64,000 nucleotides of DNA from Clostridia bacterium (GTDB lineage Bacteria > Bacillota > Clostridia > Oscillospirales > Acutalibacteraceae), in NCBI GenBank assembly GCA_017399405.1, contig JAFQCT010000012.1, positions 248,001 through 312,000 on the forward strand, written 5' to 3'. Below, in pieces: positions 51,142-59,831 of this stretch (positions are counted from its first letter, which is position 1; every line of letters starts with the position of its first letter). Under the pieces are notes generated by a model. The model was not told the DNA's origin. It searched no databases and saw only the letters and a list, made by a program, of their open reading frames with translations. The position numbers and the translations under genes were made by a program.

Positions 51142-51978
51142 TTATTCTTCAGTAAAGTCTGTAATTACAAAACAATCGTGAATGTCTTTTGTATTGATTG
51201 GTGGTTCAACTACTGCATAAGACGAAAGGTCTGTTTCACTCTGTTTAACCTGTGAAACTGTGCCAATAATAAGGTCTTTTGGGAAAATACCGCCTGTACC
51301 TGAAGTTGCTACAATTCCACCCTTTGAGATTGCAGTATTACGGTCAAGAGATGCAAGTGTGCAAGTACCATTTACCGCCATATCATAAGTTGCATTTGTA
51401 TAACCTAACTCGCCTGTTCTAATTTCATAAGCCGCCACATGAATTGACGGGTCAAAAACTGAACGGACAACCGCTGATGTTGGATTTACTTCAGTTACAA
51501 CACCTATAAGATATTCGCTGTAAATAACTGCGTCATTTACTTTGATACCGTCATTTGAGCCTTTGTTGATTGTGAATGAACCGAACATATCGGCAGAATC
51601 ACGACCAATAACTGTTGAATAAACCCAAGTGTAGTCGGGATTTTTTTCACGGACATCAAGGAATTCTTCATAAGACTCAAGTTGTTTTTTAGTTTTTTCA
51701 TAATCAACAAGTTGTGCCTGATAATCAGCCACCTGTTGTTCAAGCTCTGCCACACGGTCACGATAAGCGTCGGACGAAATAAATCCACCTGTAACACCGT
51801 CTAATTTTTCTGAAAAATATGATGCCACATTCTGTAATGGTGCGGTTATAAAGTCAACGACATTTGTAAGTGGTGAAGTTTTTCCGCCCACAACTGTAGC
51901 AAGAACAGTTGCGCACACAAGCACAATTGCAACTGCAAGCAGAACTTTGAATGTTGTACTTTTGAAAAAATTGTTCAT
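51142..51978 (-). CDS. mreC: Rod shape-determining protein MreC
   Basis: 278 residues: N-terminal membrane helix (FKVLLAVAIVLVCATVLATVV), a coiled coil (about 70-110, RDRVAELEQQVADYQAQLVDYEKTKKQLESYEEFL), and the extracellular beta domain with VIGRDSADMFGSFTINKGSNDGI and GIVATSGTGGIFPKDLIIGTV, both typical of MreC. Scaffold that activates PBP2. Lies 194 bases downstream of mreB, a larger gap than usual, with hairpins. Confidence 0.95.
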   Translation of the reverse strand: MNNFFKSTTFKVLLAVAIVLVCATVLATVVGGKTSPLTNVVDFITAPLQNVASYFSEKLDGVTGGFISSDAYRDRVAELEQQVADYQAQLVDYEKTKKQLESYEEFLDVREKNPDYTWVYSTVIGRDSADMFGSFTINKGSNDGIKVNDAVIYSEYLIGVVTEVNPTSAVVRSVFDPSIHVAAYEIRTGELGYTNATYDMAVNGTCTLASLDRNTAISKGGIVATSGTGGIFPKDLIIGTVSQVKQSETDLSSYAVVEPPINTKDIHDCFVITDFTEE

Positions 51979-52081
51979 TTTTATAATTCTCCAATTTAAT
52001 TGAGAGTAATGTAAACGCTAATAAAATCGTGGTGTATGATTTAACGAGGAAAAATTTTAGACATTTTGTTTCAAAACCACA

Positions 52082-52102
52082 GGTAATACTTTGTGTATTA
52101 CC
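52082..52102 (-). other. Hairpins in the mreB-mreC spacer
   Basis: GGTAATAC-ACAAA-GTATTACC is a perfect 8-bp stem without a T-run. Nearer mreB lie AGGC-GTAT-GCCT and a GGCGAAATGGC stretch. The 194-base spacer holds no open reading frame. It could be a processing site or a weak attenuator that lowers mreC relative to mreB. Confidence 0.4.
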
Positions 52103-52172
52103 GAGGATTTTGGGGCGAAATGGCAGAATTTTAACCGTTAAGGCATACGCCTAAGATTGCAATTAGTGTTTA

Positions 52173-53162
52173 CTAAATATTTCCTTTTTCGAGGCAAATT
52201 CCCATACCTGCAGCAACACAATCCATTGGGTCAACTGCAACATGAGCAGGGATTTTTGTCTCTTGTGAAATAAGTGTATCAATTCCGCGAAGTAATGCAC
52301 CGCCACCTGTAAGCATAATTCCGTTATCAACAATATCTGCAAGAAGTTCAGGTGGAGTTTTTTCAAGAGTTGAACGGATTGTTTCAAGAATCTGTGCAAC
52401 AGGCTCGGCTAAAGCTTCACGCACATCTTCTGATGTAATTTCAACATTCTTCGGAAGTCCGTCAACAAGATTTCTACCACGAACATCCATAGCGCCTTCG
52501 CCGTCATAACTCATAGCAGAGCCGATTTTAATCTTAATTTCTTCTGCTGTACGCTCACCTATGAGAACATTGTGCTTTTTGCGTATGTATTCAATAATTG
52601 CCTCGTCAAAATCGTCACCTGCAATTCGGCTTGACTTTGCAGTAACAATATCACGGTATGAAACAACTGCAACTTCAGTTGTACCGCCACCAATATCAAC
52701 AATCATACTGCCTACTGCCTCAGTTACAGGAAGTCCTACACCCATTGCGGCAGCAAGCGGTTTGTGAATAAGAGATGCATATTTTGCACCTGCATCACGA
52801 GCAGCATCGTGAACTGCCTTTCTTTCAACTTCTGTAATGCCTGATGGCACACAAATAAGCACTCTTGCTCGGCTGAAAGGCGAACGCTTGATTACCTTTT
52901 TAATGAATTCTTTAAGCATATCTGATGTGATTTCAGAATTGACAATAACGCCATCTTTTAATGGCTTAACTGCAGTAATTGAGCCCGGTGTTCTACCAAT
53001 CATATCTTTAGCCTCGTTACCAACAGCCACAACTGATGGTGGGTCGGTTTTTTCGTTTACAGCCACAACTGACGGCTCACGAAGAACAATACCCTTTCCC
53101 TTAAGATATACAATTGTGTTGGCAGTACCCAAGTCGATACCGATGTCTTGTGCAAAAAGCAT
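52173..53162 (-). CDS. mreB: Rod shape-determining protein MreB (actin homologue)
   Basis: 329 residues. Filament-forming ATPase that orients lateral wall synthesis. Actin-fold motifs: phosphate 1 DIGIDLGTANTIVYLKGKGIV, phosphate 2 MIVDIGGGTTEVAVVS, adenosine motif ILTGGGALLRGID (as IMLTGGGALLRG). Start ATG at 53162 follows GGGAG by 9 bases; an in-frame start at 53204 would add 14 unconserved residues. First gene of the mreBCD-mrdA cluster. Confidence 0.97.
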   Translation of the reverse strand: MLFAQDIGIDLGTANTIVYLKGKGIVLREPSVVAVNEKTDPPSVVAVGNEAKDMIGRTPGSITAVKPLKDGVIVNSEITSDMLKEFIKKVIKRSPFSRARVLICVPSGITEVERKAVHDAARDAGAKYASLIHKPLAAAMGVGLPVTEAVGSMIVDIGGGTTEVAVVSYRDIVTAKSSRIAGDDFDEAIIEYIRKKHNVLIGERTAEEIKIKIGSAMSYDGEGAMDVRGRNLVDGLPKNVEITSEDVREALAEPVAQILETIRSTLEKTPPELLADIVDNGIMLTGGGALLRGIDTLISQETKIPAHVAVDPMDCVAAGMGICLEKGNI

Positions 53163-53234
53163 TTCTACATCTCCCATTTTCAAATATTTATATAATGTGT
53201 TCAATACATAGTTAATCTATTATAGTATAACAAA

Positions 53235-53262
53235 ATCGCAGATATTATACAATACCTGCGAT
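53235..53262 (-). terminator. Terminator of the MerR-type regulator gene
   Basis: ATCGCAGgTATT-GTAT-AATAtCTGCGAT followed on the minus strand by TTTGTTATAC; it lies immediately upstream of the mreB promoter region. Confidence 0.75.
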
Positions 53263-53292
53263 AAAAAATTCATATTTAATTTTTAATTTATA

Positions 53293-54600
53293 TTAAAATG
53301 CGTCTAATAAACTTCTCGACTCGCCTTTGGTGTTTTTTGCCGAAATCTTCACCAACTCATATTGTTGCAGAGCCAAATCTGTAAATTCTTCTTCACCAAT
53401 CTTGACCATTTTGTCAAAATCTCTTAAAACAATTGAAAAGTACGAGATTTCATCAAAAATTCTAATTTCATAATAATTTTCGTATTGATGAATAAGATAT
53501 TCCATGCCATTCTTTGTTTTGGTAACGCCTTCAGGATATGCTATAGAATCTTCACCATAAATAACAGGAGCTCCCTTTTGCAAAGAATACTGGTTTAACA
53601 ACAAATTATCCTTCGTTTCAAAATACTCTACATCATAAAGCATATCATCTTCGTACCACGAAAAGTTTTGAATGTGAATATGCACCGCATCAGGTATTTC
53701 ACATCTTGAATAAGTATAGTTAAATTCTGTTCCTACATATTCATGCAAAGCATCATAAAACGGAAAATACACCTTATACTCATTATCTATTTTTATTGCT
53801 TCTTCGTCAGAAAGAGTTATATCAGCATAACATTCATCAAAAATTGCAGTTTCATAAGATATACATATTGTCAAACCAACGGAAACAACAGCCATCAAAA
53901 TCCCTGATGCAAACAATGTCCAGTATTTTTTGCCATTGACAACACCATTTTTATGAACCATTATAAGGGCAACTACGAATACAACTGTTAAAGCAAGACA
54001 AATAGGTGTCAATGCCTGAATTACTGGAAGATGGTGTAACTCTGAAAAGCCAAGCATATTGCCATAGTCAGCTAAAACTAATCCAAACCTCGAAAACCCT
54101 ACAATTATTGTAAAAATCAATAAAGCTGTGCTTGTAATTCCTAAAACAATTTTATATTTTGTATCACTCGGTCTTTTCTCAAAAGAACTGACGTCTATGC
54201 CTGTAAAATTATAAAACTCTTCGCCTGTGCTCTCCATTCTGTCGATTTCGTTCCAATAAAAATCTTCATCAAAACTTGAATTTTCAACACCTTGACTTTT
54301 AATATCACGACAAAGTTTTGCTGAAACTGCCAGTTCTGTAAGTTCACTGTTTATTGTGCCCATACTATCATTTATTGCATCACTCAAAGTAAGCGTTCCA
54401 TTAAAAATGTCTTTAATGTTTGGAATAGAAATTCCGAGTTTTCTATAAACGATTATCTTTTTCAAAATTGCAATTTCGTTTTCTTCATACTCACGATAAC
54501 CGTTATCATTTCTTTCAGGGTTTAACAGACCCTCTTTTTCATAAAAACGAATATTGGCACGACTTATATTAAGCATTTTTTCAAGCTCGTTTATTTTCAT
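53293..54600 (-). CDS. Membrane-tethered MerR-family regulator
   Basis: 435 residues. The N-terminal MerR DNA-binding domain (MKINELEKMLNISRANIRFYEKEGLLNPERNDNGYREY, then ILKKIIVYRKLGISI) is joined to at least three transmembrane helices between about 150 and 275 (YKIVLGITSTALLIFTIIVGF, VIQALTPICLALTVVFVVALIMVH, LFASGILMAVVSVGLTICISY). A 150-residue C-terminal domain, probably outside the cell, follows. MerR proteins are normally soluble; fusion to a membrane sensor suggests one-component envelope sensing. Its own promoter has the MerR-type 19-base spacer with a palindrome inside, indicating autoregulation. Confidence 0.88.
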   Translation of the reverse strand: MKINELEKMLNISRANIRFYEKEGLLNPERNDNGYREYEENEIAILKKIIVYRKLGISIPNIKDIFNGTLTLSDAINDSMGTINSELTELAVSAKLCRDIKSQGVENSSFDEDFYWNEIDRMESTGEEFYNFTGIDVSSFEKRPSDTKYKIVLGITSTALLIFTIIVGFSRFGLVLADYGNMLGFSELHHLPVIQALTPICLALTVVFVVALIMVHKNGVVNGKKYWTLFASGILMAVVSVGLTICISYETAIFDECYADITLSDEEAIKIDNEYKVYFPFYDALHEYVGTEFNYTYSRCEIPDAVHIHIQNFSWYEDDMLYDVEYFETKDNLLLNQYSLQKGAPVIYGEDSIAYPEGVTKTKNGMEYLIHQYENYYEIRIFDEISYFSIVLRDFDKMVKIGEEEFTDLALQQYELVKISAKNTKGESRSLLDAF

Positions 54601-54629
54601 AATATCACCTCTTTGTATTCGTTGTTTTA

Positions 54630-54660
54630 AATATAAACTATAAAGTCACTTTACAGTCAA
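54630..54660 (-). promoter_or_regulatory. MerR-type promoter with 19-base spacer and internal operator
   Basis: Minus strand TTGACT (54660-54655), a 19-base spacer, TATATT (54635-54630). The palindrome CTGTAAAG-TGA-CTTTATAG (54656-54638, 7 of 8 pairs) sits between the boxes, the geometry of promoters activated by DNA distortion by MerR-family proteins. Confidence 0.75.
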
Positions 54661-54727
54661 GTATTTTTTCAAATATTTTTATAATAATATCATAATTTTT
54701 ATTAACTTGCAAAAACGACACAAAAAC

Positions 54728-54749
54728 GGGACGCTGTGGTCAGCGTCCC
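54728..54749 (-). terminator. GGGACGCTG-family terminator after the YcxB-like gene
   Basis: GGGACGCTG-ACCA-CAGCGTCCC on the minus strand followed by GTTTTTGTG. Nearly identical to 55449-55470, and related to 4762-4789. Confidence 0.7.
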
Positions 54750-54851
54750 CTACCTTTTTTGGTTGATTTTAGTTTTTGATTTTTTGTCGATATGCAATCT
54801 TGCGATAAAAATTCATATTTTATTTTTAATTTTATAGGTATAGATATAAAA

Positions 54852-54903
54852 GCCTCCCTCTGACGAGGGAGGTGGCAAAATCTTTGATTTTGACGGAGGG
54901 AGA
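54852..54903. repeat. Intergenic repeat C (CCTCCCTC module)
   Basis: CCTCCCTC-TGAC-GAGGGAGG stem (54853-54872), then TGGCA, a small hairpin AAAATC-TTT-GATTTT, and GACGGAGGGAG. It has the same layout as 4670-4715 in element A, with the second hairpin exchanged. The 170 bases between MerR and YcxB genes hold this and the terminator, no gene. Confidence 0.6.
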
Positions 54904-54918
54904 GAAAAGATAAAACCA

Positions 54919-55380
54919 TCAATTCACTTTTATTATTTTACCTTCGAATAGAGTTTCAAAATCCTCTATTGTTCCCTTTGCTAATAAATCTTTTTGACAA
55001 ACAAAATGTGGTGTATATTGTCCATTAGTAAACATAAAAGAATAAAAATCGCCATAATCGTGAATTTCTTTAATATCTTCTAAAAATATACTTTCTAATT
55101 GACCACCTATATCACAAGATATAGTTTCTCCGTCAATGCAAATTTTTTCTGGCATAGCCCCTTTAACAAATTTGATAACACATGGTGCAAAATAGCACAA
55201 AAAAGCAACCATGCAACTTATATAAAATAATATTGATATATGTTTTACAATAGAGAAAATTGCAAGTGGAACAGGCACGATTAATGCACCTAACAAAGTG
55301 AACTTTCTCCAAAATTTAATATTCCTTTTCATGTAATACTTTTTTGCGTTTCCTGTCAAAATTCCATTAAATTCTATCAC
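54919..55380 (-). CDS. YcxB-like two-helix membrane protein
   Basis: 153 residues from a GTG start at 55380 (GGAGGG upstream). Two transmembrane helices (about 28-48, TLLGALIVPVPLAIFSIVKH, and 51-70) follow a basic segment, then a C-terminal beta-rich domain ICIDGETISCDIGGQLESIFLEDIKEIHDYGDFYSFMF resembling the PH-like YcxB domain. Function unknown in the family. Monocistronic; weak similarity, so the name is tentative. Confidence 0.72.
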   Translation of the reverse strand: MIEFNGILTGNAKKYYMKRNIKFWRKFTLLGALIVPVPLAIFSIVKHISILFYISCMVAFLCYFAPCVIKFVKGAMPEKICIDGETISCDIGGQLESIFLEDIKEIHDYGDFYSFMFTNGQYTPHFVCQKDLLAKGTIEDFETLFEGKIIKVN

Positions 55381-55448
55381 GCCTAACCCTCCTACTAAAA
55401 TTTCTCAATTCAAATATATCATTTCAAACTTAAATTGTCAATAAAAAC

Positions 55449-55470
55449 GGGACGCTGCAGTCAGCGTCCC
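55449..55470 (-). terminator. GGGACGCTG-family terminator after argS
   Basis: GGGACGCTG-ACTG-CAGCGTCCC on the minus strand followed by GTTTTTATTG. It ends the ddl-DUF1934-argS operon. Between it and argS lies a decayed word repeat (TTTGCGCTTTGCGTTTTGC). Confidence 0.75.
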
Positions 55471-55526
55471 CTACATTGTTTTATATTTGAAAACTCATTT
55501 TGCGCTTTGCGTTTTGCTTTTTGCAC

Positions 55527-57272
55527 TTACATTGAAGTTGGTGTTGAAATACGGAACATTGTAAGTATGTTTGTAATTACACTCATTACACAATTACAGA
55601 GAGACAAACGAGCCTGCATAAGTGATTCGTCCTCTACTGTTACACGACAAGCATTGTAGAACTTATGGAACAATGTTGCAAGGTCAATACAGTAACGAGT
55701 AATCTTTGCAGGGTCATAGTTCTTTGCAGAGTTTACAATTTCGTCAGTAAGTGATGCAAGATGACGGATAAGTTCAATTTCTTCAGGAGCTGTAAGGAGT
55801 TTAAGTTCGTCCTTTGTACAATCACGAACTGTTACACCGTCCGCTTCAACTTTACGCAAAATACTATGAATACGAGCGTTTGCATACTGACAATAATAAA
55901 CAGGGTTCTGGCTTGACTGCTCAACCGCTAAATCAAGGTCAAAATCCATTTGTGAGCCAGGCTCACGCATATTAAATAAGAAACGAACTGCGTCAACAGG
56001 AATATCTTCAAGCAAATCAACAAGTGTAATTGCTTTACCTGTACGCTTACTCATTCTTACAACTTCACCATCGCGAGTAAGACGAACTAACTGCATTAAG
56101 ATAACATCAAGACGGTCAGCATCAAGGTCAAGTGCTTCAAGAACGCCTTTCATACGAGCCACATGACCGTGGTGGTCTGCACCCCAAACATCAATTGCCT
56201 TGTCAAACCCACGAGTAACAAGTTTGTTTTTATGATAAGCAATATCAGCAGCAAAATATGTTGGGTTACCATTCTGACGAATAAGAACATCGTCTTTAAG
56301 GTCTAATTTTTCAATATCTTCTTGAGATTTGCCCTGACGAGTGAGCATTTCTGTTTGCACTTTAATGTTGTTATACCAAACTGCACCGTCTTTTTCGTAA
56401 GTAAGACCTTTATTTGTAAGGTAGTCAATAACCTCTTTAACAGCACCGCTGTCGTGAAGTTGACTTTCCTTAAACCAAGTGTCATATTCAATACGATATT
56501 TTGCCATATTGGCTTTCATATTATCGATATTTTTAGGAAGAGCAAACTCTACAAGTGCTTTTCTTCTCTCGTCTTCACTCTTGTTTATATATTCGTCACC
56601 GTAAACATCGGCAAACTGCTGTGCTCTTTCTTTAATATCTTCACCGTGGTAACTGTCTTCGGGAAGTTCCACCGCATCTTCACCTTTGAAAATCTGCTGA
56701 TAGCGAATATCAAGTGAAAGACCAAATTTTTCAATCTGATTACCTGCGTCGTTAATATAGAATTCGCGCTCTACCTCATAGCCCGCCATATCAAGCACTG
56801 CTGCAAGGCAATCACCTAACGCACCGCCACGAGCATTGCCCATATGCATTGGTCCGGTTGGGTTAGCAGAAACGAACTCAACATTGATTTTTTTGCCATT
56901 ACCATAGTCGCTTCTACCGTAATCTTTGCCGAGCGTTTTAACATCACAAAGAATGTCTGCATAAAAATCCTTTGAAAGTGTAAAGTTTACAAACCCTGCA
57001 CCTGCCACTGAACAATCCGCAAAATATGTTCCGTCAAGTTCAATGTATTTTGCAACTAAATCTGCAATCTTTCTTGGTGCACAGCGAAAAACCTTTGCAC
57101 AAACAAACGCGATATTTGATGAATAGTCACCGTTATCACGATTTGCAGGAACTTCAATATTAAATGCAGGAATAGGCTCAGAAGATATTTCACCCTCTGC
57201 CACCGCTTTGCCTAATGCGTCAACAATAAGTGTATGAAGTTGGTCTGTTGCCTGTTTTACAAGTTTAGACAT
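55527..57272 (-). CDS. argS: Arginyl-tRNA synthetase
   Basis: 581-residue class I synthetase. N-terminal Add1 domain, HIGH motif as ANPTGPMHMGNARGGALGD, KMSKS region as RMSKRTGKAITL, and the C-terminal DALR anticodon domain ending in LSLCNCVMSVITNILTMFRISTP. Charges tRNA-Arg. Third in the operon ddl-DUF1934-argS; the gap to DUF1934 is 3 bases. The DUF1934-argS pairing matches ywiB-argS in Bacillus. Confidence 0.97.
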   Translation of the reverse strand: MSKLVKQATDQLHTLIVDALGKAVAEGEISSEPIPAFNIEVPANRDNGDYSSNIAFVCAKVFRCAPRKIADLVAKYIELDGTYFADCSVAGAGFVNFTLSKDFYADILCDVKTLGKDYGRSDYGNGKKINVEFVSANPTGPMHMGNARGGALGDCLAAVLDMAGYEVEREFYINDAGNQIEKFGLSLDIRYQQIFKGEDAVELPEDSYHGEDIKERAQQFADVYGDEYINKSEDERRKALVEFALPKNIDNMKANMAKYRIEYDTWFKESQLHDSGAVKEVIDYLTNKGLTYEKDGAVWYNNIKVQTEMLTRQGKSQEDIEKLDLKDDVLIRQNGNPTYFAADIAYHKNKLVTRGFDKAIDVWGADHHGHVARMKGVLEALDLDADRLDVILMQLVRLTRDGEVVRMSKRTGKAITLVDLLEDIPVDAVRFLFNMREPGSQMDFDLDLAVEQSSQNPVYYCQYANARIHSILRKVEADGVTVRDCTKDELKLLTAPEEIELIRHLASLTDEIVNSAKNYDPAKITRYCIDLATLFHKFYNACRVTVEDESLMQARLSLCNCVMSVITNILTMFRISTPTSM

Positions 57273-57275
57273 CCG

Positions 57276-57695
57276 TTATTTCTCCTCAATATATATTTTC
57301 ATAGTATTTTCTGATACAAATCCGTTATTGAAATCAAGCGAGTATTTCATTTTAAGAACTCCGCCCTTGTCGTCTTTTGACCACTCGACCTGATTTCCGT
57401 AAATACCCATTGTAATTTCACCGTAAGGTGTACTGTAAAATGTATGATGGCGAACACTTTTTTCAACCATCATTTCACTACTGAACTGACCTTTACGCAC
57501 AATGCTTACAGTATTGTTATCAAAAACTGTAATAGTTGTTTCTTCCGGGCCTGTTTCTTCGTTATTTTCTATATATTCAATTACTGCTTTGTCATTTTCA
57601 CAAGTAAGAGTACCTGTAACTGTCATTTCACCTGCGTTATCACCATTTTCGGTGCGTTGCATACTGACAATTTTTATAACTGCGTCTTTTTTCAT
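57276..57695 (-). CDS. DUF1934 (YwiB-like) beta-barrel protein
   Basis: 139 residues, small calycin-like barrel: DAVIKIVSMQRTENGDNAGEMTVTGTL, TITVFDNNTVSIVRKG, HHTFYSTPYGEITMGIYGNQVEW, LKMKYSLDFNNGFVSENTMKIYI. Function unknown; consistently next to argS in Firmicutes. The ATG at 57695 overlaps the ddl stop (TAATG) with GGGAG seven bases before, so it is preferred over the in-frame ATG at 57707 inside ddl. Confidence 0.9.
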   Translation of the reverse strand: MKKDAVIKIVSMQRTENGDNAGEMTVTGTLTCENDKAVIEYIENNEETGPEETTITVFDNNTVSIVRKGQFSSEMMVEKSVRHHTFYSTPYGEITMGIYGNQVEWSKDDKGGVLKMKYSLDFNNGFVSENTMKIYIEEK

Positions 57696-58762
57696 TATTT
57701 CTCCCATTTTTCAATAGCATAGCAGAAAAGTTTATCAATAAGCTCGTCAGCCGGAATTCCAACCGCTTTCATAAGCATTGGATACATACTGATTGATGTA
57801 AATCCCGGTAATGTGTTAGGCTCATTAAGAAGCACAGCACCGTCAGAATGTCTTACAAAGAAATCAACACGGGCAAGACCTGAGCAACCCCAAGCCTTAT
57901 ATGCTTTAACTGCTTTTTCCTGAATTTCTTTGATCTTGTCTTCGCCTATTCTTGCAGGAATGTGAAGTCCGCTATCTGACTCATATTTTGCATCAAAATC
58001 GTAAAACTCATTACAAGGCTCAATTTCGCCAACTGCACCTGCAAATGGTTCGTCATTACCCATAACTGCACATTCTACCTCGGCACCGTCAATGCCCTCT
58101 TCAACAACAACTCTGTCATCAAACTGGAAAGCATATTCAAGTGCTGAATAAATTTCATCAACGCTTTTGGCTTTGCGAACACCAACTGATGAGCCTGCGT
58201 TTGCAGGTTTAATGAACACGGGAAGTCCTAAATATTCTTCACACTCTTTTGAAAATTCTTTTCCGTTTGTACCGAAATCATATTTTGTTATGTATTTCCA
58301 CTTTGCTTGTGGAATATTATTAACATCACAAATTGCATTTGTCATTGCTTTATCCATACAAACTGCTGACGCCATTGTGTTACAACCAACATAAGGAATA
58401 CCCGCAATTGTAAGAAGTCCTTGCATTGTTCCGTCCTCACCGTTTTTACCGTGAAGAACAGGGTAGCAAACATCAATTTTTATAAGTTCATATTTACCAT
58501 TATCAAGAACTAAAATTCCATGGTCACTATGATTTGTAGAAATTGTCGCTTTTTTAAGGTTTGCTTTGTTGTTAAGCCAAATATCATTTGCAAGGTTTTC
58601 TACATCGCCTGTATAAAGGTACATTTCGCCATCTTTTGTAATGCCTAACATTACTACATTGTATTTGTCTTTTGGTGTGTTTTTGATTACTGAAGTTGCT
58701 GAAAGCAGAGAAACATTATGTTCTGATGAAACTCCGCCGAAAATGATAAGTGCGTTTTTCAT
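57695..58762 (-). CDS. ddl: D-alanine-D-alanine ligase
   Basis: 355 residues, ATP-grasp enzyme that makes the D-Ala-D-Ala dipeptide of peptidoglycan. N-terminal IIFGGVSSEHNVSLLSA, ATP-binding FIKPANAGSSVGVRKA, and metal/substrate site LLNEPNTLPGFTSISMYPML. Family members with Tyr or Phe at the omega-loop discriminate D-Ala from D-Lac; I did not assign that residue. Start ATG at 58762 after AGGTGA; a GTG at 58771 lies in the Shine-Dalgarno. Confidence 0.96.
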   Translation of the reverse strand: MKNALIIFGGVSSEHNVSLLSATSVIKNTPKDKYNVVMLGITKDGEMYLYTGDVENLANDIWLNNKANLKKATISTNHSDHGILVLDNGKYELIKIDVCYPVLHGKNGEDGTMQGLLTIAGIPYVGCNTMASAVCMDKAMTNAICDVNNIPQAKWKYITKYDFGTNGKEFSKECEEYLGLPVFIKPANAGSSVGVRKAKSVDEIYSALEYAFQFDDRVVVEEGIDGAEVECAVMGNDEPFAGAVGEIEPCNEFYDFDAKYESDSGLHIPARIGEDKIKEIQEKAVKAYKAWGCSGLARVDFFVRHSDGAVLLNEPNTLPGFTSISMYPMLMKAVGIPADELIDKLFCYAIEKWEK

Positions 58763-58779
58763 TTTTGTCACCTACAAAA

Positions 58780-58842
58780 TGTCATAATGACACATTTTAA
58801 TATTAACTATATTATTCTACCACAATATATTTAAGTAATCAA
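58780..58842 (-). promoter_or_regulatory. ddl operon promoter with leader palindrome
   Basis: Minus strand TTGATT (58842-58837), 17-base spacer, TAGAAT (58819-58814). Downstream, TGTCAT-T-ATGACA (58792-58780) is a perfect 13-base palindrome just before the Shine-Dalgarno, a possible operator. Confidence 0.5.
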
Positions 58843-58864
58843 TTATAATATTCACAAATTTTTA

Positions 58865-58893
58865 ATGACAAATGAAAATAATTGTGTTATACT
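58865..58893 (+). promoter_or_regulatory. Promoter of the 283-residue protein gene
   Basis: ATGACA (58865-58870), 17-base spacer, TATACT (58888-58893). Confidence 0.6.
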
Positions 58894-58931
58894 TTATAAG
58901 ATATATAAATTTTTGATTAGAGGTATTACAA

Positions 58932-59783
58932 ATGCTTGAAAGAAAAGATGCCCTTAACCTTATCTTAAAGGGCTGTAACGAAAAATTTGCAGATAACGGT
59001 TTTGAACTTTTAACTCCCGTTACTGAAGAAAACGAAACTGCTTTTGCAGACTTTAAGAAAGGTGACCTTACACTTCGTCTTTTGAGCCATGACAATCTTC
59101 TTGATGTTATGGAAAAAGTTGAAGATGGCGAATTCGCAAAAACAGAGTCAAATCTTCTTGACCTTGACTCTTTTGAAGAGCGTGATATTAAGTCACTTTG
59201 CAATGAGATTGTTGACACAGTTGCAACTTCTCACGGTAAAAAGGCAAAGCAGGCTACAAAAAAAGCACCGCAGACAATTTCAAAATCTGCTGCTAAAAAC
59301 GGTGCCTCTTATGACGCTAACACTCTTGCAAACAGAATAGCAACTCTTTACCCTGAACTTAAAGATGCTTACAAAGAAAACTTCCAAAAATATGACGAAT
59401 TTCTTGGTGAAGATTTCTTTGTAAATCACGCAAATGCTTATATTATGCGTACAATCCGTTCACACGACTCACAACAACTTAAAAAACTTTTTAAGATTTT
59501 AAGTGACATTTACGAAAACGGTTCAAATGATGTTCAGGACCTTGTTGTTGTTACAATTTTAGGTGAAATTGATAATGATAAAGAGCTTCTTGAAAAATGT
59601 CGCGAATACATTTCAGACGATGATTTCTACGAAACTCTTGTTGCAGTTAACAAGTACCTTGTATCACCTGCAGGTAAAAAAGCAAGAAAACTTCTTGAAA
59701 ATCCACCTGCATACAAACCGCCTAAAAAGAAAAAGGGCGGAATGATGTCATCTCTTATGCAGGGCGGTATGCCACAACAATAA
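58932..59783 (+). CDS. Hypothetical soluble helical protein
   Basis: 283 residues, no signal peptide or membrane helix; not recognised. An N-terminal alpha-beta domain (about 1-95, RKDALNLILKGCNEKFADNGFELL..KGDLTLRLLSHDNLL) is joined by a K/A/S/T-rich linker (KKAKQATKKAPQTISKSAAK) to a helical domain (about 130-260) and a basic, Met/Gly/Gln-rich tail (PPKKKKGGMMSSLMQGGMPQQ). The tail resembles those of nucleic-acid- or chaperone-binding proteins, a visual impression only. Monocistronic. Confidence 0.8.
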   Translation: MLERKDALNLILKGCNEKFADNGFELLTPVTEENETAFADFKKGDLTLRLLSHDNLLDVMEKVEDGEFAKTESNLLDLDSFEERDIKSLCNEIVDTVATSHGKKAKQATKKAPQTISKSAAKNGASYDANTLANRIATLYPELKDAYKENFQKYDEFLGEDFFVNHANAYIMRTIRSHDSQQLKKLFKILSDIYENGSNDVQDLVVVTILGEIDNDKELLEKCREYISDDDFYETLVAVNKYLVSPAGKKARKLLENPPAYKPPKKKKGGMMSSLMQGGMPQQ

Positions 59784-59794
59784 TCAAATAATTA

Positions 59795-59819
59795 AAGCCA
59801 CTTCAATACGAAGTGGCTT
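59795..59819. terminator. Bidirectional terminator between convergent genes
   Basis: AAGCCACTTC-AATAC-GAAGTGGCTT, followed by AATTTTTTG on the plus strand and AATTATTTG on the minus strand. Confidence 0.8.
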
Positions 59820-59831
59820 AATTTTTTGTTT

